From: Gracilaria vermiculophylla
Taxonomy: Eukaryota > Rhodophyta > Florideophyceae > Gracilariales > Gracilariaceae
DNA length: 64,000 nucleotides
NCBI GenBank assembly: GCA_019155205.2
Contig: JAHNZQ020000172.1
Span: forward strand, 2,284,065-2,348,064
Direction of reading: 5' to 3'
Both the position numbers and the translations under genes were made by a program. The notes under the pieces were generated by a model. It was not told where the DNA came from and ran no database searches. It saw only the letters and a list, made by a program, of their open reading frames with translations. Within the stretch, counting starts at the first letter, position 1. Every line of letters starts with the position of its first letter. This document shows, piece by piece, positions 53,260 through 64,000 of the stretch.

Positions 53260-54608
53260 TCAGGTGGTCGTATGAGGAAGTTCCACGCGTTGTCCCTGAG
53301 ATGGTGAGGCGGGCATTTCTGAAGGGCTGAGCGTCGAGACTTTCGTCACCTTATCACGAGAGACGCCGTCAGGGAGCCCGTTGAACCCAATGGCGACAGT
53401 GTCCCAAAAGATGTCCACGACTTTGTAAGGCCCTGCGGTGTTTTGAGTGAACTTGCGCGTGACGTCCGGCGGTTCATCGGATGTTTCCGCAGGTTTTTTG
53501 AGGAACACCTCGTCGCCTTCTTTCAGGTCAGGGCCTTCATTCGCCTCACCGTTAGAAATCCTGTTAATATCTCTTCTGCGAGGCGTTGAGTCTCTCCTTT
53601 GCGAGGGAAAGTGCCTCGTCATACCACCTTAAGACGGAGCGTTTTGCTTGCGCCGCTGTTAATACCTGTGGCCCATCCTCCAGGTGCTCCATGGCACGTG
53701 CCGCAATGACAGCACTAGGCAAGATGCCCGAGAGTACCAGATTGAAAGGAGCGGTCGCCATGGAGCGGTGCACCCGCAGGTTGTATGCACACCTGGGCGG
53801 GCCCACATATGCGTCCCAATCCCTCTGGTGGTCCATGCCGCAGTGCTTCAGCTTTGAGGCGATGGTTTTGTTAAACCTTTCCGCTTTTCCGCTGGTCTGA
53901 GGTTGATAGGCAGTCGTAAACAACTGCTTCATACCCAGCATCCCAAAAACGGCGTTGAATAACTTCGCCGCGAACTGGGGCCCGGTTTTCATAAGGAGGT
54001 ACAACGGTATCCCATATAGGTAAACCCAGTGCTCTTAAAAGGCGTCGACAATTACTGTTCCAGTGGTACTCCGGAGGGAAATGGTGCGCGTGATCTTCGA
54101 GAACCAATCATTGATTACGAGGATAAAATGGCACCCTCGCTCCGTCTTTTGACGAGAGCCCAAAACGTCCATGGACACGAACTCCAAAAGGTCCTCATTG
54201 CGGGAAAAGAGTGGGAAGCATTCGGTGTCTTCGGATATTCTCCCTAGCGGCGGTGCAGTAGTAATAATCCGCCACCGTTTGGAATGCGTTATTAACCATT
54301 TTCAGCCAACAGAACTCCCTCCTCATGGTCTACTAAATATGCAATCCACCAGGGTGCCCGAAGAGACGAGGAGAGTGCGAAAGATATAGCTCTCTCGCCC
54401 GTAGCCTTGTCGGGACTACCTTTTGTAGAGCGCAATCCAGGAAAGGGCGGCGTACAAGTTCGCCGTCCCGGTCGACACCGAATGACAATGTTAGACTATC
54501 CACAGTGGCGATGCATTCCTTCCAGTACGCATCAGTACTCTGCTCCTTCAGGAACTCCGCTATGGCGATGGCAAAAGCTTCGTTCTCCTCCTCATCAAGG
54601 TTAATCAC
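53260..54608 (-). pseudogene. Integrase of the chromovirus
   Basis: The N-terminal zinc region is in 54608-54333 (RLRARELYLSHSPRLFGHPG). The core continues across frames: FVSMDVLG-type sequence with the first Asp near 54.2 kb, then LLMKTGPQFAAKLFNAVFG, where the second Asp of the usual S-D-N-G-P-Q-F is lost, then QPQTSGKAERFNKTIASKL with the catalytic Glu. The C-terminal GPY/F-like part (KFTQNTAGPYKVVDIFWD) lies at 53622-53260. Confidence 0.78.
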
Positions 54609-55900
54609 CTCAGAAGGCCCACTGTACTTCCCTCCAGGCTCACAGCATTACAATCATTCACCATCGCATCTTTCTTTCCCGTCGGCGTCCTGGATAGCAT
54701 GACACGGGATTCTGTCCTCCAAAGGTGTTTTGTCTTACCCTCGGTGGAGATTCGCGAGGGCGAGTCCGCCGCCTGGTGTTTTGTGCCAGGTTGGTAGAAG
54801 ATGTCAAATTCGAACTCCAGGAGGCGTAACCTCCACCTTTCCAGGCGGCCGGAAGCATCCGTTGAAAACAATGACGACTTTAGTGGTGCGTGGTCCATCC
54901 TCCAGGTATAATGCGCGGCTTCCAGGTATGGGCGTAAAAGCACCACCGCCAAGACGATGGCAAGACATTTGCGCTCCAAGTTGGAACAGTTCCGTCCCGT
55001 AGGTGAAAGGCAGCGACTCCAGTGTCCTATAGTTTGAAGTCCACCTTCAGATTGTTCCTGTAGGGGGCACATTCGACCTGATATTTACAGGCATCTGGGT
55101 CCGGCGCCATGTTGCCGTGCCGCTTTGGTAGTAACAATATTGATGGCTCTATTAGTCTCCTATTCAAGCTGTTGAAGAATTCAAACTCGTCGTCCGTCAG
55201 GATAGCCAATTGCGTCGGCTTTTTTTTCTCCAAGAGGCGATTTAAGGTCGTCGGAATACGGGAGAAGTTCGAAACAAACCTCCAAAAGACATTACACAAT
55301 CCCAGGAAGGCGAGGAGCTCGGTCTGCTTTGTGGGAAGATGGGCTTCCTCCATGGCGTCCAGAGTTTGTGTGGAAACTGTAGGCGGCCCGGGAGCACAAC
55401 ATGCCCCAGGTAATCCACTGAGGACTTGAGAAAAAGAAACATCTCTCCAGCTTCAAGGTGAGTCCAACATCCTTTAGGAGTTGGAGCATGTTCTTCACAT
55501 GCATGAAGTGCTCCTTCACGCTGCGAGAATATATGATGAGATCGTCAACATTTACCAAGGCGTATTGCCATTTAACTTTTGACAGGATTATGTCCACCGC
55601 TCGTTGGAACGTAGCGGGTGGATTCTTCAATCCAAATTGCATCCTTCTAAATCTGAAATTTTCACAGTGCGCGGTGAACGTTGTCTAATTCTTATCGAAG
55701 TCATCCATCTCAATTTCCCCGTAGCTGCTGTTGGCATCCAGCGAGGAAAAAATGGACGCATCAACCAAGGAGTCAATACATTCATCCATAAGGGTCTCGG
55801 GTACGAATCGCGTACCGTCACCTCTTTGAGATGTCCATAGTCAATACATAACCTCTAGAAGCCATCTTACTTCCTTACAAACACCACCAGGATGCCCAAT
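54605..55900 (-). pseudogene. Reverse transcriptase and RNase H of the chromovirus
   Basis: RT: IFSSLDANSSYGEIEMDDFD (first Asp), a TAG, MQFGLKNPPATFQRAVDIIL, and the catalytic box VNVDDLIIYSR, normally YLDD/YVDD. RNase H: PDACKYQVECA, then LERKCLAIVLAVVLLRPYLE, DHAPLKSSLFSTDASGRLER and IFYQPGTKHQAADSPSR. The domains lie in different frames. Confidence 0.8.
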
Positions 55901-56070
55901 TGGGAATTGTAAGGCTCGATAACGCCGTTCTTCAGCATGCCGTTGACCTCATAGCCTTCGAAATCACGTGCTTGGGGTCCGGCCCTCCTTAGGAGTTGGT
56001 GTACCGGTTTCGCATTATGTGTGCGCTGGATCCGGTGCTTGGCCAGGCTAACCTGACTCAGGCAATCACA

Positions 56071-57009
56071 CTACATGTTCTCAAAGGTGGATAGCATCTC
56101 CACTATCCTATGGCGATACTCTTCGAAATCTTCGCCAATTTGGAGCTTCTCCTGCCAGGTGGCAGGATTCTCTTCCTCTGGAGTCGTTGATGTCGCTTCA
56201 GCCTCCATGGTGACAATTGAATCGCGGTGCGAAAAGTCCTCCACACGAAGAAGATGAGCCAGTCTTGCAGGGGCGGGTAGTGCCAATCCGAAGACAATTA
56301 ATTTCTGAAGCCGTAACGAATACAGCTTCAGGTTGGCGAACGCGATCCTGAAGGGAACGATCGGCACTATTTCCACATCGCCGTTTGCCATGAGGGAGTG
56401 CTGTTTCGTCGTCAGGTGTGAACTCCCCTGTAGGAATGACAGGCGAGATGCAGAGGTCTGCACACAAATCTCGGTCTGACTTCTCGCGGGTATTTCGATT
56501 CTATTCACCACCCTGAGCTTATTCGGCTGCGTCTCCCTTGGAAGATTACCCACGTGACGCGCGTTGGCATTCAATCCCGTAGATGTGGACAATATACCTA
56601 CAGGGGCTCTGTCATGAAACGTCACCTCCTCCAGGCATGGGTATATTGCACGTACATACCGATCCACAAAGGTAGTGCCCAATACGCATTGTGTGGCCAA
56701 GTTGGTCTCCACGAGGAACCACACATTCACCTGTAAGGAGCCCAGCCAGAGATACAAGGGTAACGCTCCGAGGATGTTCAATGCTCGACGCGACGCATCG
56801 TGCACCATAGGGAGCTTGCCAATCCTCAAAAAGCCGCGAGCAGACGGCGGCAGCAATTTGGTGTGCACCAGATTGGGGCCAGCTTCGGGATCGGGGATAG
56901 TGCGCACCGTTATTGAGGCAAGCAGGGAGCATCCTATGGAGGCGAGGACTTTGTAATTCTCACGGAGAAGTGTGCAAATAGATTCCTCGAAGACGGCGAA
57001 CGGGTCCAT
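56071..57009 (-). pseudogene. Protease region of the chromovirus
   Basis: A 312-codon open piece. LYLWLGSLQVNVWFLVETNL and TQCVLGTTFVDRYVRAIYPC match the second half of a gypsy retropepsin (the L-G-x-x-F-h-x-x-Y block). The active-site D-T/S-G is not intact: the expected position reads FLVETN. The rest is the linker to RT. Confidence 0.6.
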
Positions 57010-57364
57010 AGAGATGGGGCTGCTCGCCGATTTCGCTTCGACTGTGCAGACTGCTTCTACCCCTTTCTTAAAGGCGACCTTTGCGGAGATGACGCTCGAT
57101 GGTGAGGAGCCACGCGGAGCCTCACCGCGTGACCATGAGGGTTTTCCTGGTTGGACAGGGGCCGAGCTCCAGTAGGGGACAGCTGCTGCGGTTGCGCATC
57201 AAGATGCGACGCGTACCCATGACGTGCAACCGGTTTGGATACCGGCCCCTGCGCTGACGGGGAAAGTGACAGTGAAACAGGCTGCACTTCCAGTGAAAAA
57301 CGCTGTAACCGTCGTTTACTTGAGGGAAGCGGATGTCGCGCTACGCGGTTCGATAACTTCCGCG

Positions 57365-58374
57365 CTACGTTAAAGTGTCCTTCAGAGTCTGCAAGTTCTT
57401 CACCCGTTCCTGATAGATGACGGCCCTGATTGCCGGGGTTATAGTAGTACAGTGTACTGGCTTTCGATACGAGCAAATCCTGCAAGTCGGAGGGTGGCCT
57501 CGAGCGTTCACGAATCGAACACTCCTGTAAGATCCTGCCGAGGCGTACGAAGTAAAAGACGAGGGTGTCCTCGTCTTAGACGGTGCTCCCTGAGATGAGG
57601 CGTATGTGAGGGCAAGGGCCTCTTGTTCTCCTACCAGCGTGAGCTCATCGACCTCTCCTGAGAAACTGGAGTCCAACGTTAGGGCGGATGCCCGACGGTT
57701 CCTTGGGGCCGTCGGTAATCCAAAACTGAAGCATGGCTGCGACGAGCGGCACGGTGGATATCCCAATAGAATTCCGCGAAACGTGCTAGCTCCGAATAGG
57801 TGGTCTTAAGGTGCGTTTTCAGGTGATCACGCACCCTGGCGCGGATCGAGGGAAAGCGTCCCTCGACAAACAACGACTTGAACCGCCGTTCGTAGTACAT
57901 GTTCCCACACCGTAGGGCCTTCGTCCACAGCTTTTGCGAGAACCCCGTCTCGGTCATTCCCGTGTTTTGTCTGTAGAACGGGACTTCAGCGTCAGCATCG
58001 GCTACCACTTCGTCCGTTGCGTACCTTTTGAGGAGAAAATTCATAACCTCCGGGTACGTCGTCAAGATCTTTGTTACAGGGTCATTCACAATAGTTCTCT
58101 CTCCCGAGAGGCGTGCCTGCACAAGCGAGTGCGCGTGGCATGTGAGGTAGAACTGAAATCACGATAAGGTGGCACCTTCATGGACACCATTGGTACTAGA
58201 CGCCGAACGGAAGCGAGTGAGAAAACTCAACACCAAGATGTGGTCTTCACATGAGAAGGGGTGCTTCTTCATCTGAATATTCATTCGGCACTGGATCTTC
58301 GTGAGTTGTTTAGCGACCGACGCGTCGTAAAGAGTGAAGCGATCATTCATCCTGTAGGTGTCACAATCCACCAC
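57365..58374 (-). pseudogene. Gag of the chromovirus
   Basis: 58374-58159 has YDASVAKQLTKIQCRMNIQM and HILVLSFLTRFRSASSTNGV. After stops, 58122-57679 has EVMNFLLKRYATDEVVADAD, GFSQKLWTKALRCGNMYYER and RARVRDHLKTHLKTTYSELA. 57766-57365 ends with TCRICSYRKPVHC, a decayed zinc knuckle. This is the retrotransposon-gag pattern. Confidence 0.7.
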
Positions 58375-58597
58375 TTTGGCGAAGAGGTCTTTATGGGGGA
58401 CGACTTTCCTAACCCAAGTGCTTTTCTACTTGAGAGGTATACTGTCCTCCGAGCTGGAACTGTTTACGGATTGAGAGTCTGAGCTTCTCTCCAAATCGGT
58501 GTCTCGCTTTCTACTTTTCTCCCTCTGTTTCCTTCGGCGTCTTTCCTTTAGGTGGTCTGGGTGACTGACGGTACCCCTGTTATCGCGATTCGCCCGA

Positions 58598-58778
58598 GGA
58601 GTATCCTGCCCTTCTCACCTTGGGCAAATTACTTCGCGACCGGAATCCTGTCCTTCTGCGCGGGGCGTCAGGCCCAGACGGTGCATATGAAGATTCCTAA
58701 GGTTGTCCCGTTTCCCTACGGCAGTATCCTTTCCTTCTCTGGCGTAGGTGATGGAAGTATCCTATCGTTCTCTGCCAG
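58598..58778. repeat. Four degenerate short repeats in the chromovirus leader
   Basis: The word (A)GTATCCTNNCNTTCTC occurs in four degenerate copies at about 58598-58617, 58641-58660, 58721-58740 and 58755-58774, between gag and the LTR. Confidence 0.55.
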
Positions 58779-59458
58779 TGGTAATCTTAGGTGTTGGTGG
58801 AGAAAAGCTCTCCTGCACGGAAAAATGACATTCAAACGCCGCTGCAGGGAGCAGCTGCGCAGTTTGGGAGCGAGCCTTAGTACAGATAACATCTGAGATC
58901 ACATCGAGGAAGAGGTCGGAGTCTAGCAAAACATCCACAGCACGGTGAGCGCTCTCCGTCGTAATTTCCTTCACAAAGACGTGGGGGCGCGCTCCGAAGT
59001 GTGCTTCAACACCTGCAGGTATTCTTTAGACCAGCTCTTGTCGGATCCAATCCGTAAGGCGCGGGGCCAGCGACTCCAGGAGGAAGAAAGACTCCCGGTG
59101 TTGCCGTCCGTACAGCTCCTGCGGTGGCGGCTGCAATGCTGTGTGCGGTTCTTCAACCTCTACGTCGGCGATCTCCAGAGGTGTCGCGAGGGATTCCGCT
59201 TGCCTCTGATTGTGTACTATCCTAAAGCGATACCTGAAACGCTCCATAGAGGAGCCAGAATTCTTTAGGAGACTTTCAGGGTCCTCCAGTCTGAGAAGTC
59301 CATATAGAAGAAGGTCGAGGGTGATTTCCTTCTACTTTCGAATCAGCTTAAGGAAGAATTCCATTGTTGGGTTCCAATCGTTGCAAACTTGAAACGCTGT
59401 TCTGTCGCGACTTTTGAACATCCTTTAGGAAACGGACCTTCTAAGTCGGGAGACCAGT

Positions 59459-60015
59459 TGTGGTACCGTCAGTTCTCCTTTCCAGGTAGTAGCGCACAAC
59501 GTCCGTTAGGAGTTTTTGTTGACTCTAAAGGTGCGAGTTCTTAAAGGTGGTCTCCGGTAATCGCTGTCGCGAGCCAGGGATTTTTTGAAAGGGGATCCGC
59601 AAACACCAAGCGGAGGGGGATGTTCACTTGGCAGACAATGCTCCTACAGGCACTGCCATGATGCAACCTGAGGATCGACGGCTTACAAACCTTAGAATGA
59701 TCGACGAGAGTCTTGCATCGAAAAAATAAACGTAGACAAAAGGGTGCTTGGTTTACTTCCCCAAATGTGGAGCACAACCAACAGATTAAGTATCAAGCCG
59801 GGTGCCGGCCTCGACAGGTCTCACTCCAATAGTAATTATCTGCACATGTTAACTAAAATAAATATTAATTCTACCGTTTCTCAGGGGTACTGTAGCGCAC
59901 GTGGGCCGGAGTATGCACCACGTGGCTCGGTTAATAAAGTACGAGCCTTCCTTAGGAATATCACGTCATAAAGCCATACCGCCATATCACCTTAGGATCC
60001 ACTGTACTAAAATCT
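59459..60015 (-). repeat. 5' LTR of the chromovirus
   Basis: Partner of 49681-50235. The primer-binding-like site lies two bases inside it on the minus strand. The two LTRs differ at many positions and by small indels, so the insertion is old. No flanking 5-bp duplication is evident. Confidence 0.8.
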
Positions 60016-61569
60016 TGTCTGCTCGAAAACTTAAATTGGGTTCATTAAAATAAGAACTCCGAGACACTTGAGCACATGCCCTTTTGATGTTTTCAAAGCG
60101 GCTTAGTTCTCTAGTCGAGAACAAGTTCTGCTCACGATATATTTCAAATGATGCACGGAAGGCACCCAAAAAAAGGATGCAATGCAGCCATTTTAGAAGG
60201 AACGGGACGTGGTAAGATAAAATCTCCAACTGGGCCGATAAATTTCCACTGATGCATTTGCATACAACCATTTAAAGCACTCAACGTCGTTCAAGTTTCC
60301 CATTTACGACCATCAACAAAAGTCAACTGGAAGATTGAAGGCAGATTTTGAATATCCGATTGCTTTTGCAACTTTTGCATATTCGGTGGAGTAATAATAG
60401 CTTCACTTTCATTACTTTGGATGTCACTTGGATAAATCGCATGATTTTATTATTCTACAGCGTTTGGGGTCTCGTCAACCGCAGTATGGAGTTCGAATAT
60501 GGACGAAGATAGAGTAATTTATTTCTCACGATTAGGTATACAGAAGTTACAACTCAAAAATGTCCATTTTTGATTATTGATATTGCAAACATTTAGAATT
60601 TGAAATTTTTTTGGGCCGTATTGAACCTTCCCAAAAATTCTTAATAGCGTGTACATTTTGCGTTACTGGTAAGCAGAAAAGCGCGGCTGTTGACAGTTGT
60701 TCTAGCATCTCTGAGAGAATCTGTGGATAATGCTATAGTCTACGAATGTTCTCAACGGCATTGATTAATGTAACAGTCACAATTCAGCCTTGATTGTTGT
60801 GGACACAGTTCAGCGCTACCGGCGTTGACAACATGAGAAGGATAGTAGAACAAAAAAAGGGAAACGTTTTGAGGTTCTCACATAATTACAAGGTAATTAT
60901 CCCTTTTGGACCTGATACTTCTTATCGCTGGAATAGTAGCGATAACAAGTTATCCTATCAATTTCAGAGACGGTTGTTCTCTTTTGATTCAATATGTCTT
61001 CAGTTCATGTCGCGCACGAAGTACATATTCGCTTGCATAACATCTCCTCGACTGTGTTGATGAGCAGTCTCTTGACTGTCAAAAGACTGCTCCTGCCTTT
61101 GGAGCCGCGCGACAGCGTCTGTTTTTGACTGCGTCTATTCACTGCTCGTGTGTAGGCTCGCGTTTGCATCCACAAACAAGCAAATCTCTCAACTCTGCAA
61201 ACCGCATTAATGGAAAGCTAACGCCGCAAGCACAACAGTCAAGACCAACGTGCAAGCAGCGTCACTGTATCCAACCCGTTTAGTTGCTTCATCACACGCG
61301 TTTGTGTTCTTAAGCTCAGGAAGTCTGTATTTGATGGCGAAAAGTTTGGCACCAGGCATAAAACAGGAGATATGAACACGTCGATAAAATAGAGTCGAAA
61401 CAAACCAAGTCCAACGCTCTCCAGCAGTTTGGATTCCGACCTATATTTATCAGTAGATGGGTTCTTTCACAGTCGGGAGCAAAGTGATTTCATATCATTA
61501 CCACTTCCTTTTAGAGATGAACATGACTTCGGTCCCTCTTAATCTGAAGCTACTCTTATTACTAGTACC
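60016..61569. other. AT-rich spacer without recognised genes
   Basis: 1.55 kb. A 95-codon minus-strand frame (59987-60271) and an 89-codon plus-strand frame (60794-61060) have no recognisable domain and lie in AT-rich DNA; I do not call them. Confidence 0.4.
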
Positions 61570-62394
61570 ATGGAGAAGGATCTCGATGTGCAACACATGG
61601 TGAACGACTTGGGGTCTAGAGAAGGGCTGGAGCTTAGGAAGATGGATGTGAAGGAAAAGAATCCAGACACAGTGCCAAATCATAGTGTCACCCCCAATGC
61701 TTCCAGGCTTGCAATTCCTTTGTCGCATGCACCCTTTGCCGATTCTTTCCTTACTGTTGTACCGATTTCCGCAATCGCCACCACTCCCGTGCACTCCAAA
61801 TCACGACATGCACCGGCCATCACCGCCTCATTTCGTGCATCTGCGCCTGCGATGGCTTCAATGGAAAACGATGCTCTCACCATTAGAAAAAATGAACGTC
61901 ATACAGTATCCAATACAAATTTGAGCAGCGGATTTTGTCGTATAAATAACGGGATAGATTCATGCAACATGGCACAAATTGAAACCTATGCCCAAGCGAC
62001 GGAGCACAGAGCCTGTCTCATTGAAGGTAAATCACACAGAAACGGATCAGCAGAACGCAATCTGAATGCTTCTTTACCGATATCCGACTTTATTACACTG
62101 ATTACCCACCACAACGAGGATGCGGCGTGCCGCAAATGCGGCGGTACTCAATGCCATTGAATGCAAATAGGCCCTAGTGTAGTTGAATCAGTAGCCGCTC
62201 AGTTGCCTACAATGGGCGTTGTCGTGCGTTCAAACAACAAAGCGCGTAAGGCGGCGTACAGAGCGTGTACGTATGAGAAATACAGGCATCTTGGGAAAGG
62301 AAACCATGTGAAACTACCAAGTTGTGCATTAGAGGGGATTAGATCGATCTGGCCGGACAGTTCTGGTGCTTATATGGGATTCAAAGAGCGCTAA
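61570..62394 (+). pseudogene. ORF with P2X7 C-terminal-type domain, one in-frame TGA
   Basis: From ATG 61570 (MEKDLDVQHMVNDLGSREGL) one frame runs to the stop at 62392-62394 with a single TGA at 62158-62160, about 273 residues without that stop. The first 150 residues are unrecognised. CRKCGGTQC (just before the TGA) looks metal-binding. The last 50 residues follow the C-terminal cytoplasmic domain of P2X7 receptors: AYRACTYEKYRHLGKGN, LPSC, EGIRSIWPDSSGAYMGFKER. In animals this Zn/GDP-binding domain also occurs in proteins without the channel. No channel segment is present here. It lies tail-to-tail with the piggyBac-like gene and may be its passenger or an independent gene. Confidence 0.55.
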
Positions 62395-62477
62395 ATTTAC
62401 GTGGTCTTGCTTATAATCTTGACGGTTTTCAGGGTTGCTGTGACTTTATTATTTCGGTTCCAATGGTCCTTGGAGGC

Positions 62478-64000
62478 TTACATTTTCTTTGTAGTTTCAA
62501 CTGCCTCACATATATCACGGCGGATAGACGTAAATGCTTCTTGGTCATGGAAACACCCAAAATAGTTTACATGAAATCCACAATGGCATTCCGAACAAGA
62601 GTAGATTGTGTAAACTGCACCTTCGTTCTTCTTCAGGCATCTGCACATCATTGAATGTACACTACGTTTTCCCTCAGTCTTCGACAACAAGTGGGGTCTA
62701 GATCATTGAGAGCATGCAACATTCTTCGAAGCTGGAATCTGGCGTAGTGATCCGCCCTGCTGCTGATAGAGGACGTAATCCGCTACTAGTTGTTTTATAA
62801 TTTACTGCTTCATGATCGAGATATCGATGATTCGCTCCCCGGACTTACTTATTGCGTTGAGTAAAGCATGCGCGTTGATGATAAATGCATCCAATATGAA
62901 AGTAAGAAGGCTCATCGAAACTCTTTGTTCTTTTCGTTGTGTAGCGCAAGTAGATCTAAATTGATCAAACCTGTCAACAGCATTCATAAACTAATTTTAA
63001 GCGGAAACGATTGTTGGTACCATCAGAGTCGTTCGGCGCAATGATTCACTAACCAACCAGCTATTTCAGGGTACCAACCCATATAGACACATAATAGCGT
63101 GGTTGTCAGGAGAATGGATGCGTTTTATCGTAGTGTCCGCCAAATCGTTCGTATAATAATAAACGACCGAACGATCTTAGAAAACCACGAAACCTGCGTT
63201 CTCGGCAACCACTGCAGGGCCTCCCTTGGTGGCATCTCGTTGGTAAAACTGTACCAAACGCCAGTCTCCTCGCTCTGCATGACGTAGATCTTGTATCGCT
63301 TCGCGAAGCGCTGGACGGCTCAGCCCGTCAATGTTATTGATCCTAACTGTTCCAAATACTCTGCATTCTCCATCTCTTAGCCTCCATAGTTGTCGTGCCA
63401 ATAGATGGCGTGTACAAAAATTTTCCATTACCATTAGATGCCCTTCAGAATGAGTCGGATAAACTTGCGTCTGATGGGCCATCTGAGTGCAGCACAACGC
63501 AGTAGCCGTAGATTTTGGACCGAGTGTCCCCTCCACCATACGATCAACGGCTCCACGGAGATTCCGTAACAGATATGTGTAGCGCTGAACTGGGGTTCGA
63601 CCGGACTTATTGCCCGAACCATTATCTTGCAGACTATGAAGGTAAGACTGGGACCATCCAACAACCGCGAAAAAGCGTATACCAAACTTCACGGGCTTTA
63701 ATCTCATTCACAAACGAGCTGTTGTACGGCCTCTACATCTAACAGTGCTTTTATCCAGAGAACGGACTCCCACTGGAATGGACAAGGATGCCGCGTTTCT
63801 TGCAAAATGATCTGGAAGGCTACCACTGTGCCAAAGTGGGTCCGTAGCCACCCCTCTAGGATCATATGATGGGTACAAACGTTAAGCTGCCCTAACTGCC
63901 AAGAACTTATCGCGGCCCATTGTCTTTCGAAAGAAAGGTATTTCCATTAGTTCGGATTTAGCCCAGTAATCTTTACAATACTTCAATCTGTGCACAGATG
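62478..64000 (-). pseudogene. piggyBac-like transposase pseudogene, runs off the window
   Basis: Minus-strand pieces in order from the right edge: FFRKTMGRDKF-type sequence near 63.95-63.85 kb, RLKPVKFGIRFFAVVGWSQS (63707 onward, the block after which the first core Asp is expected), MVMENFCTRHLLARQLWRL (about 63437-63380), ECRVFGTVRINNIDGLSRPA, a gap, then MNAVDRFDQFRSTCATQRKE and VSMSLLTFILDAFIINAHAL (62987-62805), and the C-terminal Cys-rich ring-like tail CRCLKKNEGAVYTIYSCSEC (62690-62478). The order matches piggyBac (DDE_Tnp_1_7). The second catalytic Asp (usual M-D-N-F) is Glu here. These elements insert at TTAA. The 5' end is outside the window. Confidence 0.72.

Larger units (their letters stand above)
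49681..60015 (-). mobile_element. Ty3/gypsy chromovirus, 10.3 kb, degenerate
   Basis: Direct repeats of about 555 bp at 49681-50235 and 59459-60015 flank a minus-strand gag (58.4-57.4 kb), protease (57.0-56.1 kb), RT/RNase H (55.9-54.6 kb), integrase (54.6-53.56 kb) and chromodomain (53256-53038). The minus orientation is confirmed by a primer-binding-like site TGGTCTCCCGACTTAG two bases inside the LTR (59441-59456) and a purine tract CAGGAAAGGT next to the other LTR (50236-50245). Unusually, plus-strand open frames fill 50.8-52.6 kb, between the chromodomain and the 3' LTR. All pol domains contain stops or shifts. Confidence 0.82.

Noticed and set aside
49681..60015. Plus-strand orientation for the large gypsy element
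   Set aside because: Gag, pol order, chromodomain, primer-binding site and purine tract all read on the minus strand.
1..64000. CRISPR arrays, bacterial operons, rRNA genes
   Set aside because: No regularly spaced repeats, no Shine-Dalgarno-led gene runs, and no rRNA motifs; all host genes are eukaryotic.

Overview
The window is nuclear DNA of a eukaryote, most likely a florideophyte red alga with a genome like that of Chondrus crispus. This is inferred from content. Replication and meiosis genes are typically eukaryotic, host genes are compact and almost intron-free, and a sharp boundary separates a gene island from a long field of decayed transposable elements. Other intron-poor eukaryotes are not excluded. 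There is one 100-base assembly gap (27756-27855).

Gene island, about 1.7-20.3 kb. Nine protein genes, seven of them recognised families with intact catalytic or binding motifs: an LRAT/NC-family thiol acyltransferase or protease (+), an ABHD-type serine hydrolase (-), a WW plus LURP-one-related protein (-), the AAA+ remodeler TRIP13/PCH2 (-), a second serine hydrolase with a long insert (+), a carotenoid-oxygenase-like protein that appears to lack three of four iron-binding histidines (-), a PH-domain protein kinase (-), the replicative helicase subunit MCM4 (+), and a small membrane protein of unknown function (-). Intergenic gaps are 0.2-1.9 kb. MCM4 has two identical E2F-type sites 160-210 bp upstream of its ATG. 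No operon-like co-function is evident. MCM4 and TRIP13 both belong to chromosome biology but are not adjacent.

Transposon field, about 21-64 kb. In order: a Ty3/gypsy element (+, 20960-25921) with 0.2-kb LTRs; a GC-rich promoter-like leader next to the assembly gap; a nested stack in which a 730-bp LTR-like repeat (copy 2) was split by a 6.05-kb PIF/Harbinger element (28332-34377, TAA duplication, 15-bp terminal repeats), which then received a second 748-bp copy of the same repeat inside its DNA-binding-protein gene (5-bp duplication ACAGA); a Ty1/copia-like relic (-, 35.4-38.1 kb) whose gag is broken by a third copy of the repeat (5-bp duplication GTCAT); a second copia-like relic (-, 38.9-44.2 kb) broken by a Tc1/mariner element (39201-40477); a DDE transposase pseudogene (+, 45.3-46.5 kb); a 10.3-kb gypsy chromovirus (-, 49.7-60.0 kb) with an extra ORF antisense to its pol; and finally an ORF with a P2X7 C-terminal-type domain (+) next to a piggyBac-like transposase pseudogene (-) that runs off the window. 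A 5'-truncated mariner copy also sits at the left edge (144-1156).

The most informative parts are the nested insertions, which can be read in order from target-site duplications and empty sites; a captured HSA-domain gene fragment inside the Harbinger element; the putative carotenoid-oxygenase pseudoenzyme; the P2X7-like ORF; and the antisense ORF in the large gypsy element. Almost every transposon protein here is broken by stops or frameshifts.
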